A DNA stretch of 64,000 nucleotides, taken from contig KN805418.1 in NCBI GenBank assembly GCA_000818945.1, forward strand, positions 7,456 through 71,455, in the 5' to 3' direction. The notes under the pieces were generated by a model. The model ran no database searches, was not told where the DNA came from, and saw only the letters and a list, made by a program, of their open reading frames with translations. Shown piece after piece: positions 30,013 through 40,849 of the stretch. The translations under genes and the position numbers were made by a program. Position 1 is the stretch's first letter. Every line of letters starts with the position of its first letter. This DNA comes from Schizochytrium sp. CCTCC M209059 (Eukaryota > Sar > Bigyra > Thraustochytrida > Thraustochytriidae).

Positions 30013-30454
30013 NNNNNNNNNNNNNNNNNNNNNNNNNNNNNNNNNNNNNNNNNNNNNNNNNNNNNNNNNNNNNNNNNNNNNNNNNNNNNNNNNNNNNNNN
30101 NNNNNNNNNNNNNNNNNNNNNNNNNNNNNNNNNNNNNNNNNNNNNNNNNNNNNNNNNNNNNNNNNNNNNNNNNNNNNNNNNNNNNNNNNNNNNNNNNNNN
30201 NNNNNNNNNNNNNNNNNNNNNNNNNNNNNNNNNNNNNNNNNNNNNNNNNNNNNNNNNNNNNNNNNNNNNNNNNNNNNNNNNNNNNNNNNNNNNNNNNNNN
30301 NNNNNNNNNNNNNNNNNNNNNNNNNNNNNNNNNNNNNNNNNNNNNNNNNNNNNNNNNNNNNNNNNNNNNNNNNNNNNNNNNNNNNNNNNNNNNNNNNNNN
30401 NNNNNNNNNNNNNNNNNNNNNNNNNNNNNNNNNNNNNNNNNNNNNNNNNNNNNN
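30013..30454. other. Assembly gap (442 Ns)
   Basis: A run of N. It hides the start codons of both flanking divergent genes and their promoters. The true length may differ. Confidence 0.99.
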
Positions 30455-33400
30455 CGCGGCAGTCGAGCACGCTGGGCGCGGTGCCGCTGCCGGAGGTGCC
30501 GGACTTCCTGCGCAGGGACTCCATGACGGCGGAGAACTTCGTGATCCCTGAGCCGGAGTTCACCGTGACCGAGACGCTCACCAAGGAGCAAAGCGCCTAC
30601 GGCCTGGGCTCCGGCGGCGAGATCGTGTACAAGGTGTGGCTCAAGTTCGGGGACATGGGCGAGTGGGACATCTTTGTCACGCGGACCGACCTCTCCTCGC
30701 TCATTTCCAAGCTCAAGCTCAACAGCATGCTGGCCTTTCGCCCCAACCTTGGCCACCGCCTCGGCAGACACCGCAGCGTTGACCGGCCTGGGTCGAGCAA
30801 TCTGCTCCAGCAGCAGCAGCGGCGGCAGAGCGAGCGACGCATTATGATTCCTCAGTTCTCCGAGCGCGGCCTCCGCACCGCAAGTGCACGGCCTCTGCCA
30901 ATGACAAGATCCTCGTCGACGCCCACACCTTCTCCTGCGGCAGCAGCGTCTCCGGGCCCGCCGCAGCCAACACCGGTGGGGAACTCTGATATGAGCGATG
31001 CTGGGTATCCGCCGGCCCACAGGGGCTCAGACGCATCTGTTCCGGGCGAAAAACACATGCTGCTCAAGCTGACCAAGCTACTCTTCGTCCCAGCCGTAGG
31101 AACCGCATCACGTGTCCGCAAGGTCAAGGCCGAGCGTCGACGCATCGTGCAATCCATCTTCCAGTCCATCCTCTCGAACGAGGTGGTGCGCAACGTTGCT
31201 TTCGTCAAGGAGTTTCTCTGCATCAGCACGCTCACCTTTGACTCGCGATTTGGCGTCTCGCTCAAGGAGGGCTGGGTCCGCGTGGACGTGCACGGCCGGG
31301 AACGCGCCAACGAAAAGCTTCAGTGGAAGGGCAAAATATCGTGCTGCTGTTGCATCTGCGCCTGTGCGCCTGACCCGCAGCGCGCCAAGTCCTGTCTGCA
31401 GCCGCGCTATCGACGCAACCGCTGGCTGTGGGCCGTCGTCAAACCGTCCTTTGTTGCCTTCTTTGACAAAAGCCCCAACGAAATCGATGCGCGCGCGGCA
31501 GATTTTGTCTTGCTATACTCGCGCGGCTACGAGATCAACAAGAGCTACTCCACGACAGGCTCACATCGTCGCATCATGCTCGTGGGTGACTCTCTCACGG
31601 TGCGAATTAAATTTCCTGTCCGCTGGCAGAAAAAAGTGTGGGGAAAAGCCATGCGTGCGGCCTTTGAAATGACTTCGATCGGAACTGACGCCTTTTCTGG
31701 CGACCTGGCGAGCAATCCGGAAAATGCTCTTCACGCCGGCTGGAGTGACACGCATCAGAACCAGTCATTTGCTCCGCGAAGGTATCCGCACGAGGAGCCT
31801 GGATCCGAAATGTGCAAGGCAAAGTTCCACATTGATGGCGAATCTTATTTCCGAGCTGTCTTTGAAGCAATCGAAGCAGCAGAGAGCCAGGTTTTTATCC
31901 AAGGCTGGTGGGTCTCGGCCAACTTGCCTCTTTTGCGTCCCTCGCGACCCAATGATACGACGAAAACGCTTGCCGGTCTCGTCGAGCGTAAGGCCAAAGA
32001 AGGCGTCAAGATCTCGATTCTCATGTACAATGCAGTTTCTTTGGCCCTGCCGCTCGACAGCGCCTTTCAGGAAAAGGAGTTTCGTAGACTCGAGGGTCAG
32101 GCAAATATTGCCGTCCTTCGGCATCCGCAGCACAAAATCAAGGCCAACTCGACGTGGTTTTGGAGCCATCACGAGAAACTTGTAGTCGTCGACCAAAAGC
32201 ATGCTTTCTGTGGAGGCATCGACCTTGCTTGGGGTCGATTCGACACGCACGCGCATCGCCTTTACGATTCGCGCACTCGGATTGCCACCGATGCGGAGCG
32301 CGACTGGCCGGGTATTGACTTTTCCAATGTCCGGGCGCACGACTTTGAAGACGTCGCAAACTTTTCTCGCGACCAGCATCCTGCCGACTGTCCGCGCATG
32401 CCATGGCACGACGTCCACTGCGAGTATTGGGGCGCTATCGCTCGTGACATTGCCCGCCACTTTGTACATCAATGGAACCATGCTCGTTTTGCCAATGCTG
32501 AGGAAGCCAGCGTTTCGGCGCTTGTCCCCATGGATGTTTTACCCAATGAGTATCGAGTCCTTTATGGCGAGTTTGCCGTGCCTCCTGAACTGCCTGCACA
32601 CAGCATGCTTCCCGGGAATGGCAATTTCGAAGGCGATGGGGGAAACTCCGCAGCGCCCGAACTCCGACCACGTCATCCTGGCAACGGTAGTAGCAGTAGC
32701 AGTGATGTCGGCGCCAGTTACCGCAATGGTGGCATCACTAATGGCAGCAATGGTGAAGACTTGGGACCTGGCTTTGTCAAGGGGCTGAATCGGACATTAG
32801 ACGATGTTCCGGAAGACCGCATGTCCAATGCCACGCTCATGGAGAGCGATCTCGAGGAGGAAGAAGATGCCATTCTGGACAGGAACGACGACGCCAGCGA
32901 GACTTCGCAGCCCGACGAGGACGAAGAAAAAGAAGAGCCACTTCCGCCACCACCGTCGCTGACGAATACCGTTGCGATGAGCCATAACGACGCCTCCTCA
33001 GAAGACGTTGGCAATGGAGACGTACATGGAGGCGAGGACTGGGACAAAGATAACGACTCCCCTGAAAAGCCGCGCGCGGACTCTTTGAACCATGTTTTCG
33101 ATGTCGGTGCGCAGGCGATTCGCAGCCTCGGTCTATGGTCTGGTTCAACTCCTGGCGACAAGGAGCGCTCGATCGAAAAGGCGATGCGCAATCTGATCGA
33201 GGATGCCGAACGGTTCATTTACATTGAGAACCAGTTTTTTATATCAGGTCTCGACGCAGACAATGTTGTTGCGAATCGCGTGTTGGACACGCTGTTCAAA
33301 CGCATTGTTCGCGCCCATCAAGCCAAGACACCCTTTAAGGTGATTGTCGTGATTCCGCTTTTGCCTGGATTTGATGGCTATGTGCAAGAGTCCGCATCCA

Positions 33401-34140
33401 TCCGTCGCGTGCTTTATTACGAGTACCGCTGCATCAATCGAGGACCAAACTCGCTGTTCCAGAACTTGCTTCACAAGGGCATCAACCCGGACGAGCACAT
33501 TTTCTTTTGCGGCTTGCGCACCTGGGAGACCCTCGGCGGGGGTGCACCGAGCTCAAGCTCAAAGGCGGATGAGATTCTCGGACTTCGGCAACTTGCCACA
33601 GAGCTCATTTACGTGCACTCCAAGGTCCTCATCGTTGATGATGCCAAGTGCATTATAGGAAGTGGCAACATCAACGATCGGAGTCTTGCAGGCAATCGCG
33701 ACACGGAGTTTGCTGTAGTCATCGAGGCGTCGGTCAAGGGTAGTAACTTTGTGCGAGCCTTTCGACTTGCACTCATGTCGGAGCACTGGGGCGTGCAGGA
33801 CAGTCCGCTTGACCCACTTTGGGAGATGCTACAAACGCCCTGGCGCGACGCTCATTTTGCGCGGCTCATTGAAATCGCGCAGACCAACACAAAGGCTTTT
33901 GAGGACATCTTCCCTTGTCTTCCACGTAATGACGTGCGTGACGCAGCGGATCTGCGGCGCTATTCTGATTCGCGCTACGTCGTGGTCGACTCATCCAACG
34001 CGATCGAGCATTTCCTCTCGACAAGAGTCAAAGGTCACATTGTCGAGTTCCCGCTCCACTTTCTTAGCCAGTACGAGCTACGACCGGGTATCATTGAGGA
34101 TGGCACAGGTGCCATTCTTGGTGACGAGGTCTTCATCTAG
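30455..34140 (+). CDS. PX-type phospholipase D, 5' end lost in assembly gap
   Basis: 1228 codons including the stop remain. The order after the gap is an unusual N-terminal domain, a PX-like region (about 31080-31290, with SIFQSILSN and the EFLCISTLTFD block), a Cys cluster (CCCCICAC, about 31341-31365), a PH-like domain (about 31410-31680) and two HKD motifs. HKD1 is HEKLVVVD at 32170-32193 and HKD2 is HSKVLIVD at 33616-33639, each with downstream G-G/S-x-N/D residues (GGIDLAWGR, GSGNINDRS). A long Ser/Gly/Asp/Glu-rich insert (about 32620-33110) separates the halves. The enzyme should hydrolyse phosphatidylcholine to phosphatidic acid at membranes, and the PX/PH domains suggest phosphoinositide targeting. 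It diverges from the WDR76 gene; both starts are missing. Confidence 0.92.
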
Positions 34141-34340
34141 CCAAGGCTTGGACTCGCCTGGCCTTTGAGCTCGTCTTGCGCTCCTGAAAGATGAGAAATG
34201 AGTAGTAGTAGTAAATTTCCCTTACTTTTGTGTATACGATTGATTGCATCATTTAAGCAAGCAAGTGCGAGTGAGGAAGATGAAAAGTAAGATGAGTTGT
34301 TAAAAAAAAACCAAGTGTGTATCAGAAATATGCCCCCCGA

Positions 34341-36470
34341 TCAGGTGTTCTGCAGCTGAGCGCGCAGCGAATCGCGCTCTTCGACAAACTCGTAAGGACT
34401 AGCATAGTAGTACGGATTGAGGTTTTCGTTACCCTCGAACTCTGCCGCATGTATAAGATCGTCGGAGCCGTACGCATCGCCAACGAATTCGCCGTAGTAT
34501 GCACCCATGTAATCGGCATCGCCTATCGCCTCTTCTCCGTAGTCGACATAATGATGATTATCCTCGTTGGCGCGATTTTGCAGAAATCGCTGACGCGAGG
34601 CGGCCGTGTTGCGAGGAGGTCGAGCTTTGCTCGTGACGTGAGGAATTCCAAGCTTTTCGTTGCGCTCTCGCAGGGAGGAGCAATACTCAAAGTGCCGGTC
34701 GTAGGCTTTTTTGCCAAACTGGCGGTAGCAGTGTGGACATTCGCGCAATTCAACGCCGCTCTCTGCAACGGACCGACGACCCGTGGGCATCGACTTGCGA
34801 CGACCCGAAGAAGGTACTGTCGGTGCATTCCCAGTGCCGCTTCCGAAAGTCGAACTACGATCCCCACCAAAGCTTTCCATACCGCGTTCACTTGCGGGAC
34901 TTTGTGAGCTGCCACGCAAGTGCGCAGCCTTGGACGAGGCGTAGGCGCCACGGCCGGTGCCTCGCAGAAGCTTTTTCGGCTTGGCACGAATACTCGTGCA
35001 TACGGGAATGTGACGCTCTGCAGATTTTGGATTAAAGGTTCGTTCGCAGTGCGGACAGGCCACAAGGCCTTCGTCATCCTGAGGCGGTGCGGCAGCCGAC
35101 GAAGCCGTCGTGGAAAGCGTCGAGGTGAGCGAGCCCATCGGCGGTTTCTTCTGTAAGGCCATGCGAAGTTGTTGCGATTTGCTCCGCCAGCTCGTTTGCT
35201 TGCGAGCGCCCGCGTCGGGCGAGGATTTGGCTCGGTTTCGTTGCGCGCTGCCGCTGCCGCGTCCGCTGCTGGATTTGGTGGCAGATGCAGTGAATACCTT
35301 GCCACAGACCGGCTCGTGAACGCGGAGTGCATTCGCACCAAAAGATCGCCCGCAAGATCCGCAAGGAATGAGCTCGCTTGCCACTGGGCCGCTCATGCCT
35401 CTTGCGCAATCAGAGCATGTACACCCGGTCTTGCGCGTGCACGCGTCGCTCGCCAAGGTGCGCCGTGCCGATGAGGCTTGTGGTGGAGACTCATACACTT
35501 CGTTTTTCTGACTTGTCAACTGCGCTCGTCTTGCAGGAGGAGATTCTGCAGATTGCCAGGCATTTCGCGCGCGCGAGGGCTGTTTGATTTTGCTTTTTTG
35601 CATTCGTCGCTTGAGCAGCGCCAGCGACGAGCGCACTTGCTCAATTGGCGCGTCAGCTTCTGCGTGCGAGGATTGTGATGGAGAGAGGGAGGCTGCGCGA
35701 TCTGTGTGCATGGTTGCGCGGTCTCCTCTTTCCTTGGGCGCTCGCTCCCTTAGGGCATCAATGTCGTCAAAGCTCGTGTCGCCGCTCTCTTCAAGACGCG
35801 CCGCATGCATGAGTCGCGCGAGTCTTTCTTCGATGAGATCAGCACTTTCCTCTCCTTCTTCTTCTCCCTCTTCTTGTCCATTGCCATTCGACTGTTCGCT
35901 CGATGCAGGGCCCCTTCGGCCTGCATGGCCATCGATCGGATAACCGTCCGGTTGCTCATCTTCAAAGTCAAGGTCATCCTCGTAGCCTTGATCTTCTTCG
36001 TCGCTGAGCTGGTCCGCGTAGAGTCGCTCGTCATCGGCGCGGGACTCAGCCCGAGACGAGGCAGCTCGGCTCGCCGTGCTTGGCCGGCCCTCGTCACGCG
36101 CCGAGAGCACCACCTCGTTGAGCTCTTCTTGTCGCGGGTCTGACCAAAAGACCTGGCGGGTCTTGCGGTCGTAAAAGTAGACCCTTCCGGACCTGGGGTC
36201 GACCGCTTCGCGAATATCCCAGCCCCCTTCCTGGGCCCGCTGCGCCAAGCGCGCGCGCTCCAGTTGTGCATCCTCCGGCTCTCGCGCGGCGCCTTCCCGC
36301 GCGGCGCCGGCGTCGCGGCCGTCGTTGAGGTCGAGGTCGAGGTCGAGGTCGTCGCGGCGGTGGTTATCGCCCTCGGGAGGCGTCCATCTCGTCTCGCGCG
36401 TCGCGCGGTTGTAGTAGTACGTCTGCCCGGTCCGCGCGTCCACGGCCGTGCGCCAGGTCTCCGCGCTCAT
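34341..36470 (-). CDS. Two WW domains plus three C2HC zinc fingers; hypothetical adaptor
   Basis: 709 residues from the first ATG; the frame runs upstream to 36749 only through GTG. Two WW domains lie at the N-terminus: W6-P32 (TYYYNRATRETRWTPP) and W84-P112 (VYFYDRKTRQVFWSDP). A long disordered, acidic and Ser/Arg-rich middle follows. Three C2HC fingers of the ZC2HC1 type come next (about 367-392, 465-490 and 573-597), with pattern CxxCxRxFxxxAxxxHxxxC. The C-terminus is Tyr/Asn/Glu-rich. WW domains bind proline motifs and C2HC_2 fingers are common in ciliary or RNA-related proteins, but I do not know this combination's function. Its upstream region carries the CACTTGCGG cluster. It is convergent with PLD (200 bp between stops). 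Confidence 0.8.
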   Translation of the reverse strand: MSAETWRTAVDARTGQTYYYNRATRETRWTPPEGDNHRRDDLDLDLDLNDGRDAGAAREGAAREPEDAQLERARLAQRAQEGGWDIREAVDPRSGRVYFYDRKTRQVFWSDPRQEELNEVVLSARDEGRPSTASRAASSRAESRADDERLYADQLSDEEDQGYEDDLDFEDEQPDGYPIDGHAGRRGPASSEQSNGNGQEEGEEEGEESADLIEERLARLMHAARLEESGDTSFDDIDALRERAPKERGDRATMHTDRAASLSPSQSSHAEADAPIEQVRSSLALLKRRMQKSKIKQPSRARNAWQSAESPPARRAQLTSQKNEVYESPPQASSARRTLASDACTRKTGCTCSDCARGMSGPVASELIPCGSCGRSFGANALRVHEPVCGKVFTASATKSSSGRGSGSAQRNRAKSSPDAGARKQTSWRSKSQQLRMALQKKPPMGSLTSTLSTTASSAAAPPQDDEGLVACPHCERTFNPKSAERHIPVCTSIRAKPKKLLRGTGRGAYASSKAAHLRGSSQSPASERGMESFGGDRSSTFGSGTGNAPTVPSSGRRKSMPTGRRSVAESGVELRECPHCYRQFGKKAYDRHFEYCSSLRERNEKLGIPHVTSKARPPRNTAASRQRFLQNRANEDNHHYVDYGEEAIGDADYMGAYYGEFVGDAYGSDDLIHAAEFEGNENLNPYYYASPYEFVEERDSLRAQLQNT

Positions 36471-37277
36471 CTCCGTCCGCGCCCCGGCACCGGGCCCGCG
36501 CTCAAGGCACCTGCCCCGTGCGCCGCGCGGCTTGCGTGCTCGCTTCTGCGCTTGCCCGCTCGCTCTGCCGGGCTCGCAGACAGAGACAGAGAGACAGAGA
36601 CAGCCCCAAGTGCGCAGACGCCTTTCTTTGCTGCACTTGCGGCCGCCAAAGCGCCACTTGCGGCCGCCAGAGCGCCACTTGCGCGCGCCGGCGCGAAATG
36701 GACAAAATGGAGTATATACGTACGTTATATGTATACCAGACAGACACACTTCTTTCTACCCGCCGCCGGGCGCTGTCCGCTGCGGTTGGGGGGAGGCGAG
36801 GAGGAGAGGCGGCCCGGATTGGATTCTGGTGTGCGACGCGACGCAGTGCGGGTGCGCGCTCGGGCATGCGTGCAGGGTGCCAGGACAAGCGACCTTGTCT
36901 TGTCCTGCTCTTGCTTGGCCTAAGAGTGAGGTGCCAGAGTAATCAAGCAGCTATCACTGTGGATGCCATAGTCCGTTATTACAAACACATTAGTTAGCAT
37001 AGTATGATATTGTGATGCCGCACAAAATCGTGTCACGGTGTAGCGCGCGCACACCACCATACGACCTAAACCTAACTAACATTGGAGGAAGAACCTAACC
37101 TGACCACGCGCACAGGCAGCTAACATCGAGCAAAACCGGGCAGGCCAGCAGAACCCGATCGAGCGAGGGAAAGCGTGTCGGTGTGCAAGTGACAACGCAC
37201 CGGGCGGGAGGAGTGGTGCTACAGCCAACCGAACGTAGTGCGGGGAGGGTGCAACCGCACTACCACGACGTAGTACT
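36471..37277. other. Divergent intergenic region with a composition shift
   Basis: The left half is GC-rich and holds the WW/zinc-finger gene promoter. From about 36940 the sequence becomes AT-richer. A short CCTAAACCTAACTAAC stretch (about 37065-37080), then AACCTAACC, is weakly telomere-like but too short to call. It may mark the edge of the following island. Confidence 0.5.
36604..36690. promoter_or_regulatory. Triple CACTTGCGGCCGCC element upstream of the WW/zinc-finger gene
   Basis: GCACTTGCGGCCGCC, CCACTTGCGGCCGCC and CCACTTGCGCGCGCC follow one another at about 21-bp spacing between 36631 and 36690. A reverse-type CCAAGTGCGCAGACG lies at about 36606. This is the same core as the clusters at 20.9 and 49.7-50.9 kb. 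Confidence 0.5.
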
Positions 37278-39494
37278 ATGCTCGAATTGGAGGATGAGCA
37301 AGATGCCTTCGTGGAAAATGTCACGGTTGCACAAATCAAGAAATGGAGAAAGAATCCCTCGGATTATCATCTCATCACAGAAGCATACGATCTACTGGAG
37401 TCGCTTCTCGCGAGGGGCGATGGGGACACATCATGGATCTCAGATCATGTAGCCGATCTGTTGGAATTTGAGGCGATTTACATAAAGGAAAGAGAAAAAA
37501 TGCTCAGGGAAAAGGAAGCTTCCGAAGCTAAACTACGCAAAGAAATGCTCAGGGAAAAGGAAGCTTCCGAAGCTAAACTCAAGGAAATGCTCAGGGAAAT
37601 GGAAGCTTCTGAAGCTAAACTGCGCGAAGAAATGCGCGAAGAAATACGTGGCCTGAAGCGCAAATCCGAGACGCGTGATGCGGAATTCAAGGCTTTTCGA
37701 GCAAAACAAGAGGCGGAGGTATCTGTATGGAGCAACCTTATGGCACACGACCCTTCGTTTTCTATAAATGCGAGCAGTACGCATACTACGAGCATTCCAC
37801 ATTTCTACAGCCCCGACAGCGTTGTTCCATGGGATTTTGCCGGTTTCAATGAATGTGCATATTCTTTCAGCGAACTGCAAGAATTCGTCGGCAAGCTTGT
37901 TGCCTTCGAAGAAAAACGTAGTGCTTTCCCCGAGTCAATCGTGTACCTTCGCGAATACAAGCCAGGTACTTCCGAGCAGTGCCTCGTCGACATTATGAGA
38001 AAATTATGCGAAGCTGTGAAGCATATCTTGACAACAACCAACGAACCGAACAGCGACCAACTCAGTTATAAGGCCAATGGTCTCTATGGTATCTTCGACT
38101 TCGTCTCAGGAACACCACGCCAACCGGATGGCATAATTAATTTGGCGTCGTTCCCGGTTTGCATGATCGAATACAAAACAAACAAGACCTTAAAACTAGG
38201 CACGCTCGAAAACTACAACAAGGCTGGTCTGCCAAAGTCTGAGGTAAGCGCTGGCCGCCGAATACGATACGCTAGGAACTATCAAACCGTGCAGGATCCT
38301 GTGACCCAAGTGTGCAGCTATATGATGCTGACTGGATGCCGCTATGGCATCTTATCGAATTGGGGGTGCACCTACTTTTTGAAGCTCGATATCGACGAAA
38401 GCGGCAAGACGACGCTGCACTATTCCGAGATATTTAAGCCATGGACAGCTACGATGGCGCAACGCGCGAATGCACCGGGAGCGGAAGCAGGGGCGGGAGC
38501 CGGATCTGGCAATATTACCATGGGCAATATCTTTGCAGAACAGCCAGTTTCGCTTCTGCAGGCGATGACCGTATTCGTTCATCTTGTGATGAAGGACGAG
38601 ACCTTGATTCCGTCCGGACTTGACTTCAATGCCTACAATGAGGCGGTTATAGAAAGGATCAAAGGCAGCAATGATAAATTTCCCGGCAATGGACCCAACA
38701 TGAGCAGGTTTGTATCCAACGTCAAAACCTCCACTGAGGTAGAAATGACATGTCGGCAGGCAGGCAGCGGCGATGACAATTCCGAACGGGACAGTTTGCT
38801 GGCTGTGTTGACCGTCTGTACATCCAAAGGAAGTGTAGTCCGACTTCACGGTGCATATGGCGTTGGCTTTTCGGACAGCACTCTCAAAATCGCAGGTACA
38901 ACTTTCAAGGGCTGCTTCGCGAAGGCGTCACTCTATCTAGACGACGAGTCTTCGTATGACACCGGCTACAATCTCAATAATGAGCAGGCCACCAGATTTA
39001 TGGACATGTTAGTAAAGGAAGCCCGTCTCTACAATGGTGCAGCTCGCGCGCTTCAAGGCAGCGTGCTCCCTGTAGTCCATTACAGTGGAGAGTTTCCCAT
39101 TGGTGGGGGCTTTTACTTCATGATTGTGATGTCCAATACTGGACACTCTCTTAGATCGGAAGTCGGTCAGCGAACGGCGAGGTCAGTCGGGCTCAATACT
39201 GTGCACTCTCAAGTCCACGCACTGCTAGATCAGCTGCACGGAGCTGGTATCACTCATGGCGACATGGGACTGCGCAATGTCACTATTCAAGAAAACGGAA
39301 CTGTCAGACTTGTCGATCTTGGAATGGCGAGTCTTGACTTGTGTCATTGCCGCCAGGATCATGAGTCTTTTGATGCCGAGTGGACTCGAGTTTTCGGCCG
39401 CGTTGTCGCCAGCAATTCTATGCTCAGGCGCTTCTCTTCAACACAACTTCTCAAGTCCTTGCGCAACTTTAACAATGGTTCTGACCAATCGTAA
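37278..39494 (+). CDS. Crinkler-like protein: coiled coil, REase-like domain, protein-kinase-like domain
   Basis: 738 residues from ATG. An N-terminal header is followed by a coiled coil with three near-identical 14-17 residue repeats (about 74-119). The middle carries a plausible PD-(D/E)xK nuclease core: D284 (QPDGI), E298-x-K300 (MIEYKTNK) and Q344/Y348 (DPVTQVCSY). The C-terminal third resembles a protein kinase: possible VAIK-like Lys549, αC Glu581, catalytic loop HGDMGLRN (660-667; D662, N667) and a DFG-like VDLG (679-682). REase plus kinase architecture is known in the Crinkler/RHS-like (CR) effector group, which is spread through eukaryotes and tied to mobile elements. Whether it acts as a secreted effector, in genome conflict or otherwise is unknown; no signal peptide is seen. 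The surrounding DNA holds decayed genes. Confidence 0.75.
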   Translation: MLELEDEQDAFVENVTVAQIKKWRKNPSDYHLITEAYDLLESLLARGDGDTSWISDHVADLLEFEAIYIKEREKMLREKEASEAKLRKEMLREKEASEAKLKEMLREMEASEAKLREEMREEIRGLKRKSETRDAEFKAFRAKQEAEVSVWSNLMAHDPSFSINASSTHTTSIPHFYSPDSVVPWDFAGFNECAYSFSELQEFVGKLVAFEEKRSAFPESIVYLREYKPGTSEQCLVDIMRKLCEAVKHILTTTNEPNSDQLSYKANGLYGIFDFVSGTPRQPDGIINLASFPVCMIEYKTNKTLKLGTLENYNKAGLPKSEVSAGRRIRYARNYQTVQDPVTQVCSYMMLTGCRYGILSNWGCTYFLKLDIDESGKTTLHYSEIFKPWTATMAQRANAPGAEAGAGAGSGNITMGNIFAEQPVSLLQAMTVFVHLVMKDETLIPSGLDFNAYNEAVIERIKGSNDKFPGNGPNMSRFVSNVKTSTEVEMTCRQAGSGDDNSERDSLLAVLTVCTSKGSVVRLHGAYGVGFSDSTLKIAGTTFKGCFAKASLYLDDESSYDTGYNLNNEQATRFMDMLVKEARLYNGAARALQGSVLPVVHYSGEFPIGGGFYFMIVMSNTGHSLRSEVGQRTARSVGLNTVHSQVHALLDQLHGAGITHGDMGLRNVTIQENGTVRLVDLGMASLDLCHCRQDHESFDAEWTRVFGRVVASNSMLRRFSSTQLLKSLRNFNNGSDQS
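37497..37632 (+). repeat. In-frame minisatellite of about 42-51 bp, three units, in the coiled coil
   Basis: Units share AAATGCTCAGGGAAAAGGAA then GCTTCYGAAGCTAAAC, and encode MLREKEASEAKL-type repeats. The unit length is a multiple of three, so copy number can vary without frameshift. Confidence 0.85.
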
Positions 39495-39783
39495 ATAATA
39501 ATAAATTTCAGATCATCCGACAATTCCGTATGTATGCCACGCTCCGGGGCTCGCTCGGCTACAACCAATTAAACACCCAGTCACCCAACGCGCGACGGTC
39601 TTTGCGGTTCCGCTCGCTTGCTTGCTGGCTGGCTGGCTGGGCCGTTGGCAGCCGAAGTGTCGATTGCCCCCTTTTTTCTTTGAACCAACGTCCATGCGCA
39701 AACGGGTACAACTTCGCGAGCCCAACCAGACCGTCAATCACTAGACGGCGGATTTACGCAGAACCAGAACGAAAGAAGATATC

Positions 39784-40339
39784 ATGGGCGCACCGCGACT
39801 GGTCACGCTGCCGCAGGGCGTGCCAGGGAAGGTGTTTACGTATGCTGAACCATGGGCAATGTTACAAGTCCGTCGCACAAGCAAAGCGTTGCTTGAAAGC
39901 GTCGAAGCGTCGAAGCGACTACGGCGACGTCCCTCTGGACTATCTTTGCGAAGGACGCTTTGCGAGTACAAGAACACGTCTACTACAACTACTATTCTTT
40001 CAGTCCTAAACCAAACATCAGCGTGGCCGTCGTCGAGGGCATCGTGCGCAACAAGTGCTGCGTCTGTCTTTCCGACTGCAAGACCAGTGGCCGTTTCCTG
40101 CTGTCGAGCATCTTTACGTGAGATGAGAACGTTGCAGTGACCATTCTTTTACTCTGGACGCATTTGACCGTCTTGATAGCTCCGACGTACCCGTCCCCAT
40201 TATGTCACTGGCGATGATCGTGCATTCTGGCTTCCGAGAAGGACGCGCCTCGACGCGGATCCGAATTAGGCCCATTGACAAAATTGTCTTCGAGAGCATT
40301 GACACCTTCCGCGAGAATGAGGCCAAGGAAAGACGGTAA
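39784..40339 (+). pseudogene. F-box-like gene remnant with frameshifts
   Basis: It starts at an ATG with an F-box-like segment (LVTLPQGVPGKVFTYAEPWA, then VRRTSKALL). Coding-like sequence then moves to other frames: SDYGDVPLDYLCEG, then a Cys-rich piece (NKCCVCLSDCKTSG) ending in TGA at about 40122, and a last piece (DAFDRLDSSDVPVPIMSLAM and on, ending EAKERR) to the TAA at 40337-40339. At least two frame changes plus a stop break it. The family call rests on the F-box-like helix pattern only and is modest. Confidence 0.45.
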
Positions 40340-40849
40340 CGAGATATGTTATGCACGGAAGATTGGCTCGTTGGTGAAGGGACCGATATCGCCCGGATGT
40401 GGCAGATATGCGGGAAGCAAATTACGTTGAGAGCATTGAAGAATGCATCATCGAATATCTACTTTTGCATTGAGAAAACTATCGCTTCCCTTGCCAACAT
40501 CCTCACCACGAGCCAAATTGAATTGCCGTCACTCTACTATGTGAAGGAGACGTCGGTCTTCCATGACCGCTCGTAGTGGTACCTTTGTGCATTACTCCGG
40601 ACCCTGCACCGGAATACAGACATTCGCGCCCTTCCATCGGCGATCTGCTTCAAGAAACTCATGGATTTCTGTACAACCACGCTCAATCTGACACGATTGT
40701 TTGCGATCTTCGCCTAGTTCAATGATAGATACCAAGTTGAGTTATAAGAAAGCTTTAAGGACCTTGGAAGCGACGACAATGGCGGTGGTGTACGAGGTGT
40801 CATTCAGAACGGGCTGTCGCTACCAGAATTGGATTAAGCGACCTTGGTC

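Noticed and set aside
30455..30584. Continuation of the WDR76 frame across the N gap
   Set aside because: It is open only because Ns have no stops. The far side is antisense to the PLD coding sequence.
37065..37100. CCTAAACCTAAC stretch considered as interstitial telomere repeat
   Set aside because: Only two or three imperfect units, too short to distinguish from chance.
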